58,345 nt of DNA from an uncultured Clostridium sp. (GTDB taxonomy: Bacteria; Bacillota; Clostridia; Oscillospirales; Butyricicoccaceae). Position 1 is the first letter of the stretch. Every line of letters begins with the position of its first letter. The DNA lies in the NCBI GenBank assembly GCA_947427035.1, contig CANEGK010000010.1, positions 1 to 58,345 on the forward strand. Direction: 5' to 3'. Position numbers and translations under genes: made by a program. Of this stretch, positions 16,183 through 25,236 are shown in pieces. The notes under the pieces were generated by a model. The model saw only the letters and a list, made by a program, of their open reading frames with translations, did not search any database and was not told the origin of the DNA.

Positions 16183-17523
16183 GTGGCGACTACCAGCCTA
16201 TGGCACATCAAGGGACGGCTCAGCGACCTGATCGCCTATGTTGAGAACCCGGAGAAAACCGTACCCAAAGGCACCGAAGATTTCTTCAATGTGTTTTCGT
16301 ACATCCAGAACCCGCAGAAAACGGCGGACGGCTCCTTTGTCACCTCAATCAACTGCCTGAAGCAAACGGCGCTCCGTCAGATGATCCTGACCAAACAGCG
16401 GTACGGTAAAGAGGACAACTATATCGCCTGGCACGGCTATCAGAGCTTCAAGCCGGGAGAAGTCACCCCGGAACGGTGCCATGAGATCGGCGTGAAGCTG
16501 GCACAGGAGATGTGGGGCGACAGATTTCAGGTCATCATCACCACCCACCTGGACAAAGGCCACCTGCACAATCATTTCTGTTTCAATTCAGTATCTTTTA
16601 AGGACGGCAAAAAGTATAACTACTCCAAAGCCGAGCAGCAGCGCCTTCGGGCCATCTCAGACCGGCTTTGCCGGGAATACGGCCTGTCCGTCATTGAGCA
16701 TGGGCGCAAGGCCCCCAGCCGTCCCGTCTGGCTGGACGAAAAGAGCGGCAAGCCCACCCGCTACAACATCTACCGGGCGGATGTACGGGAAGCCGTCAAC
16801 GGGAGCAGGACGGTCGAGATGATGGAGAAATATCTCCGGCGCAAGGGCTATCTCACCGACTTCACGGGGAAGCACTGGAAGATACGTCTGCCCCAGTACC
16901 AGCACTTCACCCGGCTGGACACGCTGGACGAGCGGTGGACACCGGAGAATATCAGGCACAGCCTGGGCGCACAGGCCAGCTTCGGCAACAAGCGTCCCGC
17001 CGTCAATTTTGCCCCGGAACTCCCAGAGGAACTGCGGGTCTATGTGCCGTTCCAGCGCACCTCTCACATTTACCGCCTGTTTCTCTATTGGGAGTACCAG
17101 CTCGGCATTTTGCCAAAAGGCACGACCTATCAGCCCACCAGCCCGTTTATGAAAGAGGAACTGCGGAAACTGGACACGATCACCGCCCAGGTGGATTATC
17201 TGGCAAAAAACCGCATTGAAACGCTGGACGATCTTCTTTCAGCCCGTGAAACCATTCAAAGCGAAATGGACACGCTGACCGACCAGCGGACAAAGCTGCA
17301 AAATAAAATCCGCAGAGCGTCACCCGCTGAAAAAGAGCGGCTGCGGGACGAAAAACAGGCTGTAACCGCTCAAATTACCGCCTGCCGCAAGAAATTGAAG
17401 CTGAATATGGGCGTTGAGGAACGTTCCGCAAAAATTCAGGACACGATGGACATGGTTTATACCAACGAGGAACAGCACCGCCAGACAGCGCAGAGCAGAA
17501 CGAAAGGAGTGCGATACAGATGA
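16183..17523 (+). CDS. Relaxase / mobilization nuclease (TnpZ-like)
   Basis: About 446 residues. The N-terminal relaxase domain holds AYVENPEKT near residue 20 and the histidine cluster ITTHLDKGHLHNHF near 125, the HxDxxHxH-like motif III that binds metal. YGLSVIEHGRKAP follows, as in MobA/VirD2-like relaxases. The C-terminal ~150 residues are charged and helical (KLQNKIRRASPAEKERLRDEK). It would nick oriT and lead the strand into a recipient, using a helper element's transfer channel, since no conjugation genes are present here. The GTG start at 16183 follows GGAGGTGG. Its last codons overlap tnpW (ATGA). Confidence 0.85.
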   Translation: MATTSLWHIKGRLSDLIAYVENPEKTVPKGTEDFFNVFSYIQNPQKTADGSFVTSINCLKQTALRQMILTKQRYGKEDNYIAWHGYQSFKPGEVTPERCHEIGVKLAQEMWGDRFQVIITTHLDKGHLHNHFCFNSVSFKDGKKYNYSKAEQQRLRAISDRLCREYGLSVIEHGRKAPSRPVWLDEKSGKPTRYNIYRADVREAVNGSRTVEMMEKYLRRKGYLTDFTGKHWKIRLPQYQHFTRLDTLDERWTPENIRHSLGAQASFGNKRPAVNFAPELPEELRVYVPFQRTSHIYRLFLYWEYQLGILPKGTTYQPTSPFMKEELRKLDTITAQVDYLAKNRIETLDDLLSARETIQSEMDTLTDQRTKLQNKIRRASPAEKERLRDEKQAVTAQITACRKKLKLNMGVEERSAKIQDTMDMVYTNEEQHRQTAQSRTKGVRYR

Positions 17524-17792
17524 CCGCAGAAGAAAGAACAGCAAAAATTGAGGACTACGTTGCCAAATTAAACGCCGAATGGCCTGAAATCGAGAGGATT
17601 TTAGCCAGTCACAGGCTTGGACTGGACACAGGCCGAAAACCGATCCCACTCCGCCGTATCCCGCCCGACATGGACTTTGCCATGAAAGACGGCCACACCG
17701 AATATGAGGTAACGGGCCATTTTGACCCGGACAGCGATGAATTTCTGTTAGAGCAGATCAGCCGCAAATTGAGGACTGGGGAAGATGGCTAA
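17520..17792 (+). CDS. tnpW: Transposon protein TnpW
   Basis: 90 residues with the TnpW signature PPDMDFAMKDGHTEYEVTGH near the middle, followed by FDPDSDEFLLEQISRKL. TnpW is a small conserved protein of Tn4451-type elements with no settled function. It overlaps the relaxase stop by four bases and is followed 99 bases later by the recombinase. The first 30 residues (KIEDYVAKLNAEWPEIERIL) are helical and charged. Confidence 0.85.
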   Translation: MTAEERTAKIEDYVAKLNAEWPEIERILASHRLGLDTGRKPIPLRRIPPDMDFAMKDGHTEYEVTGHFDPDSDEFLLEQISRKLRTGEDG

Positions 17793-17891
17793 AAAGCTGT
17801 GCGATCTCACTTTAAAGCGTTGAATTATTGGCAAGGATATGGTATACTGATTTTGCAATACACCGTATCCGATTGTCGGAAAGGAGATAAC

Positions 17892-19556
17892 GTGAGCAGG
17901 CAATCGAAAGAAAACAGGATCACAGCCCTCTACTGCCGTCTGTCCCAGGACGATGGACGGGAGGGTGAGAGCAACAGTATTGTCAACCAGAGGAAATTGT
18001 TACAGGAATACGCTCGTTCCCATCATTTTAAGAACTTGCAGGTGTTTGTGGATGACGGATGGAGCGGAACGAACTTCGACCGTCCGAGTTTTCGCCAGAT
18101 GGAGCAGATGATCGAAGCCGGCGAGGTGGGGACGGTCATTGTCAAGGATATGTCCCGTCTGGGCCGGAATTATCTGCAAGTGGGGATGTATACGGACATC
18201 GTATTTGTGGAGAACGATGTACGGTTTATCGCCGTCAACGACAACGTGGACTCAGCGGTGCAGACCGAGTTTGACATGACCCCAATCCGTAATTTCTGCA
18301 ACGAACTTTATGCCAGGGATACCGCCAAGAAAATCAAGTCCACATTCAAGATGAAAGGCGAGAGCGGCAGGCACCTCACCACAAATCCCCCGTTCGGCTA
18401 TGTCAAGGACGAGCATGACAGGGACAGGTGGCTGATCGACGAGGAAGCCGCAAAGGTGGTTCGGTACATCTACAAGCTGTGCTGTGACGGTCTTGGCCCC
18501 ACGCAGATCGCCAACCGGCTGAAACGGGAACGGGTACTTACCCCCACGGCTTACAAAGCCCAGCAGCGAGGGGAACTGCTCCCGGAACGGCCTTTTAACT
18601 GGGCGCAGAAAACCGTATCCGGGATTTTAGACAAGGTGGAGTACCAAGGCCACACGGAGAATTTCAAGACCGCATCCAAGAACTATCGCAGCAAAAAGCG
18701 GGTCAAGACCGCCAAGGAGGATCGCAAACTGTTCTTGGACACCCATCCGGCTATCGTGGATGAGCACACGTTCCAGGTGGTGCAGGAGATACGCGCCCAT
18801 CGCCACAGGCCAACGGCCACAGGGAAAGTCAGCATTTTCTCCGGCAAGGTGTTCTGCGCGGACTGCGGGGCGAAGCTGCAATACTGCACCGCCAACGCTT
18901 TTTCTCCCAATCAGGACTTCTTCAACTGCGGCAACTACCGCAGCGACACGGGCAACTGCACCGCACACTACATCCGGGCGGTGACGCTGGAGAAGATCGT
19001 ACTGGCCCACATGAAGCGCGTCCTGGCCTATGTCCAGCAGTTTGAAATGGCTTTTGTCAAACGGGAGATGGAGAAAGCAACCGTCAAACACCAAATCTCC
19101 GTGGAAAAGGCCAAGCTGGATATTGTGACGTTGAAGCGGCGGGATGAGGATTTAGATGTGCTGTTCAAGCGCATCTACGAGGACATGGTGGCGGGACGCC
19201 TCAGCCCGGAGCGGTTTGACAAGCTCTCCACGCAGTACGAGGAGGAGCAGAAGCAGGTGCGGCAGACCATTGGGGAACTGCAATCGCTGATTGACGATGG
19301 GGAACAGGAAGCTCACGATTTGCGGCAATTTCTGAAAAGTGTCCGAAAGTACACCGACCCGGATGAACTGACGGCGGAAATGCTGAACGAACTGGTTGAC
19401 AAGATCATCGTCCACGCTCCCGACAAGAGCAGTGGGCACCGTAGGCAAAAGATTGAGATTTACTACAAGGCCGCTGGGATCATCGACATCGCTGACGACC
19501 TCTGTGAAGCCGGAGACGGCAGAGGTCAATGGCGTAAAGAGCGAAAAACAGCCTGA
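17892..19556 (+). CDS. tnpX: Large serine recombinase (TnpX-like)
   Basis: About 554 residues. The N-terminal catalytic domain has YCRLSQDDGREGESNSI, with the likely nucleophile serine in YCRLS, and the VKDMSRLGRNYLQVG helix. A recombinase domain (PPFGYVKDEHDRDRWLI) follows. Next comes a zinc ribbon, CADCGAKL...CGNYRSDTGNC, then a coiled C-terminal tail. Enzymes of this group excise the element as a circle and insert it at GA sites. The GTG start at 17892 follows AAGGAG; an in-frame start at 17799 has no such site. It is the last gene before the right end. Confidence 0.92.
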   Translation: MSRQSKENRITALYCRLSQDDGREGESNSIVNQRKLLQEYARSHHFKNLQVFVDDGWSGTNFDRPSFRQMEQMIEAGEVGTVIVKDMSRLGRNYLQVGMYTDIVFVENDVRFIAVNDNVDSAVQTEFDMTPIRNFCNELYARDTAKKIKSTFKMKGESGRHLTTNPPFGYVKDEHDRDRWLIDEEAAKVVRYIYKLCCDGLGPTQIANRLKRERVLTPTAYKAQQRGELLPERPFNWAQKTVSGILDKVEYQGHTENFKTASKNYRSKKRVKTAKEDRKLFLDTHPAIVDEHTFQVVQEIRAHRHRPTATGKVSIFSGKVFCADCGAKLQYCTANAFSPNQDFFNCGNYRSDTGNCTAHYIRAVTLEKIVLAHMKRVLAYVQQFEMAFVKREMEKATVKHQISVEKAKLDIVTLKRRDEDLDVLFKRIYEDMVAGRLSPERFDKLSTQYEEEQKQVRQTIGELQSLIDDGEQEAHDLRQFLKSVRKYTDPDELTAEMLNELVDKIIVHAPDKSSGHRRQKIEIYYKAAGIIDIADDLCEAGDGRGQWRKERKTA

Positions 19557-19560
19557 AAAG

Positions 19561-19594
19561 GCAGGACTGTGGCCTTTTACAGTCACAGTCCTGC
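19561..19594 (+). terminator. Hairpin after the recombinase gene
   Basis: GCAGGACTGTG pairs with CACAGTCCTGC (11 base pairs, 12-base loop), starting four bases after the stop. The T tract is lacking, so it may instead act as a recombinase or end-protection structure. Confidence 0.55.
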
Positions 19595-19619
19595 GGTACA
19601 TAAATACTTCGTTGCGGCA

Positions 19620-19648
19620 CCTCACTTCAGGGCAGGGAGCCTCTGTTT
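19620..19648 (-). repeat. Right terminal inverted repeat of the transposon
   Basis: Its reverse complement (AAACAGAGGCTCCCTGCCC, then TGAAGTGAGG) matches the left end. The outermost bases probably come from the host terminator arm. Confidence 0.75.
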
Positions 19649-19652
19649 GTCG

Positions 19653-20417
19653 TTATTCAATGCCATAAAAGCGTTTTCCGTTTTGCAGTGTGACTTCGGC
19701 CAGATGCTCGGGCGTGACGCCGCGGATTTCCGCCGCAACTTCGCACACGCGGTACAAGTAGCCGGAATCGCACCGGCGGCCGCGAAAAGGCTCGGGCGCC
19801 ATGTAGGGGCAGTCGGTTTCGAGCATGATGCGATCTTCGGGCAGCCAGGCGATGACCTCGTGCGCACGCCGGGCATTTTTGAAGGTGATATTGCCGGTAA
19901 AAGAGATCATATACCCCATTGCGCACAGCTCGCGCGCCGTCTCGACACTGCCGGAAAAGCAGTGGCAGACCCCGCGCACGGTGGGGAATTGCTGCAGAAT
20001 GTCCAGCGTGTCGGCGCAGGCCTCGCGCGTGTGGATGATGACCGGGACATCCAGCGCGTGCGCCAGCTCCATCTGCTGGGCAAACACGCGCTGCTGGTCG
20101 CCGCGCTCGGAAAAATCATAGTGGTAATCAAGCCCGATTTCACCCAGCGCACGCACGCGCGGGCGGGCAAGCAGGGCGGAAAGCTCGTCCAGGTTGTCCG
20201 CCGTGAAGCTTTTGGCGTCGTGCGGGTGAACGCCGACAGCCGCCCAGACAAAAGGATATTTTTCGGCCAGCGCAACGCTTTGCCGCGATGTTTCCATGTC
20301 CGAGCCGATATTGGCGACATGGGAAACGCCTTTTTCGGCCAGCGACGAAAGCACGGCGTCGCGGTCGGCGTCAAAGCGGCCGTTTTCGTAGTGGGCGTGG
20401 GTGTCGAACAGCTTCAT
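19653..20417 (-). CDS. tatD: TatD-family metal-dependent hydrolase
   Basis: 254 residues, the normal size for TatD DNases. Metal motifs are present: DTHAH at the N-terminus, GEIGLDYHYD near 92, HTREA near 130 and CHCFSGS near 150. TatD proteins are 3'-5' exonucleases involved in DNA repair and turnover. The start lies one base after the metG stop, so the two are co-translated, a pairing common in Firmicutes. The transposon's right end lies about 15 bases past its stop and has removed part of its terminator hairpin. Confidence 0.92.
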   Translation of the reverse strand: MKLFDTHAHYENGRFDADRDAVLSSLAEKGVSHVANIGSDMETSRQSVALAEKYPFVWAAVGVHPHDAKSFTADNLDELSALLARPRVRALGEIGLDYHYDFSERGDQQRVFAQQMELAHALDVPVIIHTREACADTLDILQQFPTVRGVCHCFSGSVETARELCAMGYMISFTGNITFKNARRAHEVIAWLPEDRIMLETDCPYMAPEPFRGRRCDSGYLYRVCEVAAEIRGVTPEHLAEVTLQNGKRFYGIE

Positions 20418-20418
20418 A

Positions 20419-22383
20419 TCAGCACAGCTTGGCCCCGGCGGGGATGGCGTCGGAAACCATCAGCAGGTTGAGCTTCTCTTCGCCCTTTTCGCGGTGGACG
20501 GCCGAAATGAGCATCCCGCAGCTTTCCAGCCCCATCATTTTGCGGGCAGGCAGGTTGACGATGGCGACCAGCGTTTTGCCGACCAGCTCTTCGGGCTTGT
20601 ACCATTTGGCGATGCCGGACAGAATCTGGCGGTCAGTGCCCGTGCCATCGTCCAGTGTAAAGCGCAGCAGCTTGTCCGATTTTTTGACCGGTTCGCAGGC
20701 TTTGACCTTCACGGCGCGGAAATCGCTGCGGCAAAAGGTGTCAAAATCGACAGTGTCGGGATTTTGCGGCTCGATTTCCAGGGCAGGCACGGCGGGCGGA
20801 TATTTAGCGGCGTAAAAAGCTTCGATTTCCTCCAGCTTTTTGGCCATGTCAAGACGGGCGAACAGGATCTCAGGCTGGCCGATGATATGTCCGGCCGGCA
20901 GAGCGCCGAAGGATTGCAGGCTGTCCCACTCGCTGGGGGCGACATTCAGCTGGCGGAAGATGCGTTCGGCGGTGTCGGGCAGGAAGGGCGCCAGCATGGT
21001 CGCGCCGAAGCGGATGGTCTCGAGCAGGTTATAGAGCACGGTGTCCAGGCGCTCTTTCTGCGCCGGGTCTTTGCCCAGCACCCACGGCATCGTCTCGTCG
21101 ATATATTTGTTGGCGCGGCGCAGCAGGGTGAAGATTTCGCTCAGTGCGTCGGCCACGCGCAGCCCGTCCATTTTTGCTTCGACAGCGGCCGGGGTTTTGA
21201 GGCAGAGCGAAATGAGCTCGTCATCGACCGGCTCGCTCTTTTTATGGTCGGACAAAAGGCCATTCGAATACTTGTGGCACATGGTCACCGTGCGGTTGAC
21301 CAGGTTGCCCAGAATATTGGCAAGATCGGAGTTAATGCGTTCAATCAACAGCTCGTTGGTCAGCGTGCCGTCGCTGGCAAAGGGCATTTCGTGCAGCAGG
21401 TAATAACGCACGGCGTCGACCGAGAAAAGCTCGGCCAAATCGTCGGCATAGACGACGTTGCCCTTGGATTTGCTCATTTTGCCGTCGCCGACCAGCAGCC
21501 ACGGATGGCCGAAGATCTGCTTGGGCAGGGGGACGTCGAGCGCCATGAGCATGATGGGCCAGTACAGCGTGTGGAAGCGCAGGATGTCCTTGCCGATCAG
21601 GTGTACGTCGGCCGGCCAGTATTTTTTGTAGTCTTCACCGTGGCTGCCGCCGACGTCATAGCCGGGGAAGGTGATATAGTTGGACAGCGCGTCGATCCAG
21701 ACATAAACGACGTGGCCCGGGTCAAAGTCGACGGGCACGCCCCAGGTAAAGCTGGTGCGCGAGACGCACAGATCCTGCAAACCGGGCTTTAAAAAGTTAT
21801 TGATCATTTCGTTTTTGCGCGCTTCGGGCTGGATGAAGTCGGGGTGGGACTCGATGTGTTCCATCAGCCGGTCGGCGTACTTGGAAAGGCGGAAGAAATA
21901 GGCCTCTTCCCGGGCGCGCTTGACCTCGCGGCCGCAGTCGGGGCATTTGCCGTCGACCAGCTGGCTTTCCGTCCAGAAGCTTTCGCAGGGGGTGCAGTAC
22001 CAGCCTTCATACTGGCCTTTGTAGATGTCGCCCTGGTCATAAAGCTTTTTGAAAATTTCCTGCACACGGCGCTTGTGGTCCGGGTCGGTGGTGCGCACAA
22101 ACCGGTCATAGGATGAGTTCATCACGTCCCAGATACGCTTGACCTCGGCGGCCACGTCGTCGACAAACTGCTGGGGCGTGACGCTCAGCGCTTCGGCTTT
22201 TTCCTGTACCTTCTGGCCGTGCTCGTCCGTGCCGGTCTGAAAATAAACGTCGTAGCCGACAGCGCGCTTGAAGCGGCAGATGGCGTCGGCTAGGACGATT
22301 TCATAGGTGTTGCCGATGTGGGGCTTGCCCGAAGTATAGGTAATGGCGGTATAGAGTGAGAAAGGACCTTTGCTTGCGTTCAT
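20419..22383 (-). CDS. metG: Methionyl-tRNA synthetase
   Basis: 654 residues. It carries class I signatures HIGN (GKPHIGNTYE) and KMSKS (GKMSKSKGN), plus a zinc knuckle CTPCESFWTESQ...CPDCGRE that discriminates the MetG type. The C-terminal ~110 residues are the tRNA-binding OB domain (FDTFCRSDFRAVKVKACEPV) that also mediates dimerisation. It charges tRNA-Met in the cytoplasm. The start ATG follows GAGGTGACAA. A promoter is visible immediately upstream, and tatD follows in the same operon. Confidence 0.96.
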   Translation of the reverse strand: MNASKGPFSLYTAITYTSGKPHIGNTYEIVLADAICRFKRAVGYDVYFQTGTDEHGQKVQEKAEALSVTPQQFVDDVAAEVKRIWDVMNSSYDRFVRTTDPDHKRRVQEIFKKLYDQGDIYKGQYEGWYCTPCESFWTESQLVDGKCPDCGREVKRAREEAYFFRLSKYADRLMEHIESHPDFIQPEARKNEMINNFLKPGLQDLCVSRTSFTWGVPVDFDPGHVVYVWIDALSNYITFPGYDVGGSHGEDYKKYWPADVHLIGKDILRFHTLYWPIMLMALDVPLPKQIFGHPWLLVGDGKMSKSKGNVVYADDLAELFSVDAVRYYLLHEMPFASDGTLTNELLIERINSDLANILGNLVNRTVTMCHKYSNGLLSDHKKSEPVDDELISLCLKTPAAVEAKMDGLRVADALSEIFTLLRRANKYIDETMPWVLGKDPAQKERLDTVLYNLLETIRFGATMLAPFLPDTAERIFRQLNVAPSEWDSLQSFGALPAGHIIGQPEILFARLDMAKKLEEIEAFYAAKYPPAVPALEIEPQNPDTVDFDTFCRSDFRAVKVKACEPVKKSDKLLRFTLDDGTGTDRQILSGIAKWYKPEELVGKTLVAIVNLPARKMMGLESCGMLISAVHREKGEEKLNLLMVSDAIPAGAKLC

Positions 22384-22419
22384 TGGGTTGTCACCTCGTA
22401 TTCTGAAACAATAAACCTT

Positions 22420-22449
22420 AGTATATCATGCGCAATGCTACATTGTAAA
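22420..22449 (-). promoter_or_regulatory. metG promoter
   Basis: Minus-strand TTTACA (22444-22449) and TATACT (22420-22425), 18 bases apart. It overlaps the 3' end of the DUF975 gene. Confidence 0.65.
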
Positions 22450-23283
22450 GGAATCATCTTCGGCGGCGACCTCCAGGCCGAAAACCGCATGGTAATAGCA
22501 GACGCCGCCCATGTACATTCGCGGGAGAATCCACAGGGATGCCAGAGAGGTCAGGAAAAGGCTCAGAAGGGAAAGAAGCCCGGCGTCAAGCGGAGCATAG
22601 GCCAAAAAGAGCGTTATGGCTACGAGGACGGCGACCAGCTGCAAAACATAGACCATATAAAAGCGGAAAAAGGGGCGCTTAAAGGGCTTCATATTCTGGC
22701 AGGCCGAGGAAAAGCTCTGCACGACGGGGAGCGAGGGGTCTTCGGCCAGAATGAAGGCGCCCGGCATATAGGGGAGGATCTGCGCCAGGCCGACCAGAGC
22801 CGCGGCCAGCACGACAAGGTAAATGAGCAGCAGGCCGCCGTAATAGGTCATCAGCGTTGTGCCGGAGGGCAGCAGGGTGAGGACAATGAGGGCGGGCAAC
22901 ATACACAGCATGAGCCAGCAAAAGGCCAGCAGGGTAAACCACAAAGAGCCGAGAAGCGAGGCCTTCAGCCGCCGGCCTTCAGAAAACCACAAAAAGATGT
23001 CGCCGGCCGAACCGCCTTCTCCGCGCACCAGGCGGATAAAAAGCTCATACATGCCGTATTGCAACGGGGCCGACACCAGAAGGGTGACGACGTTGGAGAG
23101 CAGAGTGACGGCAGGAGGCTCCCCGGGCGTGCCGGTGACGCCGATCAGGGTCAGGCACAGCTGCAAAAGCAGGTTGACGCCGATGACAATCAGAGCGGCC
23201 AGCATGACCTGCGGGCGGTTTTTGCGGATGACGGAGGAGGCATAGCGGCGGATGCCGGCGTTGTCTTGGGGGTTGAGCTTCAT
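22438..23283 (-). CDS. DUF975-family integral membrane protein
   Basis: About 281 residues with five or six hydrophobic segments. An N-terminal lead (NPQDNAGIRRYASSVIRKNR) precedes the first membrane helix, and GYYTG-like features are absent; the pattern otherwise fits DUF975 proteins (GMYELFIRLVRGEGGSAGDIFLWF, then paired helices). The function is unknown. The start chosen (ATG at 23283) is preceded by AAAGGATG; an ATG nine bases earlier sits too close to it. It lies 32 bases after the VanW gene and probably shares its transcript. Confidence 0.7.
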   Translation of the reverse strand: MKLNPQDNAGIRRYASSVIRKNRPQVMLAALIVIGVNLLLQLCLTLIGVTGTPGEPPAVTLLSNVVTLLVSAPLQYGMYELFIRLVRGEGGSAGDIFLWFSEGRRLKASLLGSLWFTLLAFCWLMLCMLPALIVLTLLPSGTTLMTYYGGLLLIYLVVLAAALVGLAQILPYMPGAFILAEDPSLPVVQSFSSACQNMKPFKRPFFRFYMVYVLQLVAVLVAITLFLAYAPLDAGLLSLLSLFLTSLASLWILPRMYMGGVCYYHAVFGLEVAAEDDSFTM

Positions 23284-23315
23284 AGAGCACATCCTTTCAT
23301 CAGGCCCGGCGCCGC

Positions 23316-25112
23316 CTAAAGGGCGGGCGGGGTCTCTTCGTCAGCAGGCGGAAGCCCGGGCAGCAGGGGCGGCGGCGATTCCGCATCGTCTGTGCCGGAG
23401 TCGGTCTGTTCGCCGCCGGGCGCGGGATCGGCCGGGGCAGGCTCGGACGGCGTAGGATCGGCCGGGGTCACAGGGGGCGGCGTCACCGGAACCTCGGGCG
23501 TGGGGTTGACAGCCGGGGCGGCGGGACCGTCTTCGATAATTTTATCGTATTTTGTGTAAACGCTCTTGTTTTCAAAGGTGCGGGACACCTCGACGCCGTC
23601 GATGTAAACGACGCGGTAGGTCTCGGTGACATAGCCGGTATAGCCGTTGGACTTGACCTTGCTGGCGCCGGCGGCCAGGGCGGCGTTTTCGACGTGAACC
23701 GTCTGGAAGGGGGTTTTGGAAAGCACCTTGGTTTCCATCTGCACCGTTTTATTCTCCGTTTTGGTGCCCATCAGCCGGACGGTCAGGGAAGAACGGCCGT
23801 AGCTGACGTCGATGCGGATGGGGTAATCGGTGTCGTTCCTGAAGCGGAAGTCGACGGCGCCCCAGGCCACCGTGGCGTCTTCACCCAGCGGGACGTAGGT
23901 GACGGTGCGGCTGTGCGCCTTGCGCTCGACAATTTCAAGGTCGGCGCGCAGCGCGGCGTAATAAATGGTCGAAGAAACCTGGCAGATGCCGCCGCCGACG
24001 CCGTCCTCGGCCGACGTGCCGACATAGACAATGGCGTCTTTAAAGCCGCGGGCGTAAGTGCGCGGGCCGACCGTCTGGTTGTAGGAAAAGACGTCGCCGG
24101 GGTTCAAAATGGTGCCGTTGACAAAGTCGCAGGCCAGTTTGACGTTGGTGGTGCGGCCGATCAGGTTGGCGTTGAAGGATGTCGTCCCCTCGCCCAGAAC
24201 GTCGAGAAAGAGCGTCCCGCGGAACTCCTCGGTCGTCATGGTCGGCTCGGTGAAAATGAGGGGAAGCTCGACAAAGCGCTCGTCGCTTTCCTCCAGCACC
24301 TTCTGCGCGGCCTCCACGTCGAGGGAAATGCCGCGTTGCGCGGGCAGAATGGTCTTGCCGGACGGGTCGTTTTCCAGGTCGAGTCGGGGGTTCTGCATCG
24401 GCCGTTCGACGGCGTCGCGAATGAGCATCAGGTCGAACTGATCGGGGTCTTCGACCGTCGGCTCGTAAACCGCGGGGGAGAGATCGCCGCTCAAAATGCG
24501 GTCGCGGATAAAGGAAGAAAACTCGCCCGTGTCAATAGAGATGCCTGTCTGGCCGCGGTCGAGCGTTAAAACGTCGTTTTCCAGCGTGTAGGCGGGTTCG
24601 GCAATTTCGGAGGAAAGCTCGCTTGCCAGCTGTTGAATTTTGGCGTCGAGCAGCTGCTGATCCACGGCGATGGCGGGGTTGACCTCCGCGCCGCCGGTCA
24701 GCGCCGTCCACACGGCGGAAACGCGGCTGAGCAGACCGCCTGTGCGGCCGTAAAGATAGGCGTCCTCGGCGGTCTGGCGCGCATCGTAGCGGGTGCCGAC
24801 GTCGGAGAGATCGAGCGAGTGGGAGTATTCGCCCACAGAAATGTCAAGGCTCTGGCCGGGCGACTGGCCGGCCAGAGGCTCTTCAAGCGCCTCAAGCGCA
24901 GCCGCACGAGACAGGCCGGACAGGTCGACGCCGCCGGCTGACACCCCGTGATAGATGCCGTCATATAGGTAAACCCAGCCTAAAATACCGCCGACAGCGA
25001 GGGCAAGAACGCCCAGAACACACAGCGCGGCGACAAGGGGCTTTTTGTTTGCAGGGAGCACACGCCGACCTTCCGGGGACGGACCAGGGGCGGGGAGCTT
25101 CATTTCATCCAC
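23316..25112 (-). CDS. VanW-family cell-envelope protein with peptidoglycan-binding-like repeats
   Basis: 598 residues. One membrane segment near 28-50 anchors it with the rest outside. Two PG_binding_4-like regions follow (VSAGGVDLSGLSRAAALEAL, then a second near 165-290). The VanW domain has LIGRTTNVKLACDFVNGTIL, NPGDVFSYNQTVGPRT and GVGGGICQVSSTIY, its family hallmarks. A G5-like stretch (KTPFQTVHVEN) comes next and a Pro/Thr-rich tail ends the chain. VanW domains occur in vancomycin clusters and widely in Clostridia, role unclear. The GTG start follows GGAGG by ten bases. No van resistance genes are nearby. Confidence 0.85.
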   Translation of the reverse strand: MDEMKLPAPGPSPEGRRVLPANKKPLVAALCVLGVLALAVGGILGWVYLYDGIYHGVSAGGVDLSGLSRAAALEALEEPLAGQSPGQSLDISVGEYSHSLDLSDVGTRYDARQTAEDAYLYGRTGGLLSRVSAVWTALTGGAEVNPAIAVDQQLLDAKIQQLASELSSEIAEPAYTLENDVLTLDRGQTGISIDTGEFSSFIRDRILSGDLSPAVYEPTVEDPDQFDLMLIRDAVERPMQNPRLDLENDPSGKTILPAQRGISLDVEAAQKVLEESDERFVELPLIFTEPTMTTEEFRGTLFLDVLGEGTTSFNANLIGRTTNVKLACDFVNGTILNPGDVFSYNQTVGPRTYARGFKDAIVYVGTSAEDGVGGGICQVSSTIYYAALRADLEIVERKAHSRTVTYVPLGEDATVAWGAVDFRFRNDTDYPIRIDVSYGRSSLTVRLMGTKTENKTVQMETKVLSKTPFQTVHVENAALAAGASKVKSNGYTGYVTETYRVVYIDGVEVSRTFENKSVYTKYDKIIEDGPAAPAVNPTPEVPVTPPPVTPADPTPSEPAPADPAPGGEQTDSGTDDAESPPPLLPGLPPADEETPPAL

Positions 25113-25176
25113 AGCAGATTACCTCCGTGCTTAAAGTGCAAAAATGTGTCAAATTGCTTTTGAACACACAACATAT

Positions 25177-25205
25177 ATTATATCGCGGAAAGAAGACAAT
25201 AGCAA
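25177..25205 (-). promoter_or_regulatory. Promoter of the VanW-DUF975 operon
   Basis: Minus-strand TTGCTA (25200-25205) and TATAAT (25177-25182), 17 bases apart. Confidence 0.6.
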
Positions 25206-25236
25206 TTACGAAAGGGTAACATCCCGGAGATTCCTT

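Larger units (their letters stand above)
8939..19638 (+). mobile_element. Tn4451-type mobilizable transposon (~10.7 kb) carrying defence-like cargo
   Basis: The gene set TnpV, MobC, relaxase (TnpZ-like), TnpW and a large serine recombinase (TnpX-like) is that of the Tn4451/Tn4453 family of Clostridia. Imperfect inverted repeats lie at both ends (8935-8960 and 19620-19648). GA dinucleotides, the known crossover of TnpX, occur in direct orientation at 8939-8940 and 19637-19638. Joining the flanks at GA restores a perfect hairpin between GNAT and tatD. Cargo between 9.5 and 15.4 kb is much richer in A+T than the host and is all on the minus strand. The exact ends are inferred within a few bases. 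Confidence 0.85.

Noticed and set aside
18627-19094. Long antisense frames inside the recombinase, topoisomerase, metG and VanW genes (example position given)
   Set aside because: Shadow frames in GC-rich coding sequence. They lack ribosome binding sites and protein-like composition.
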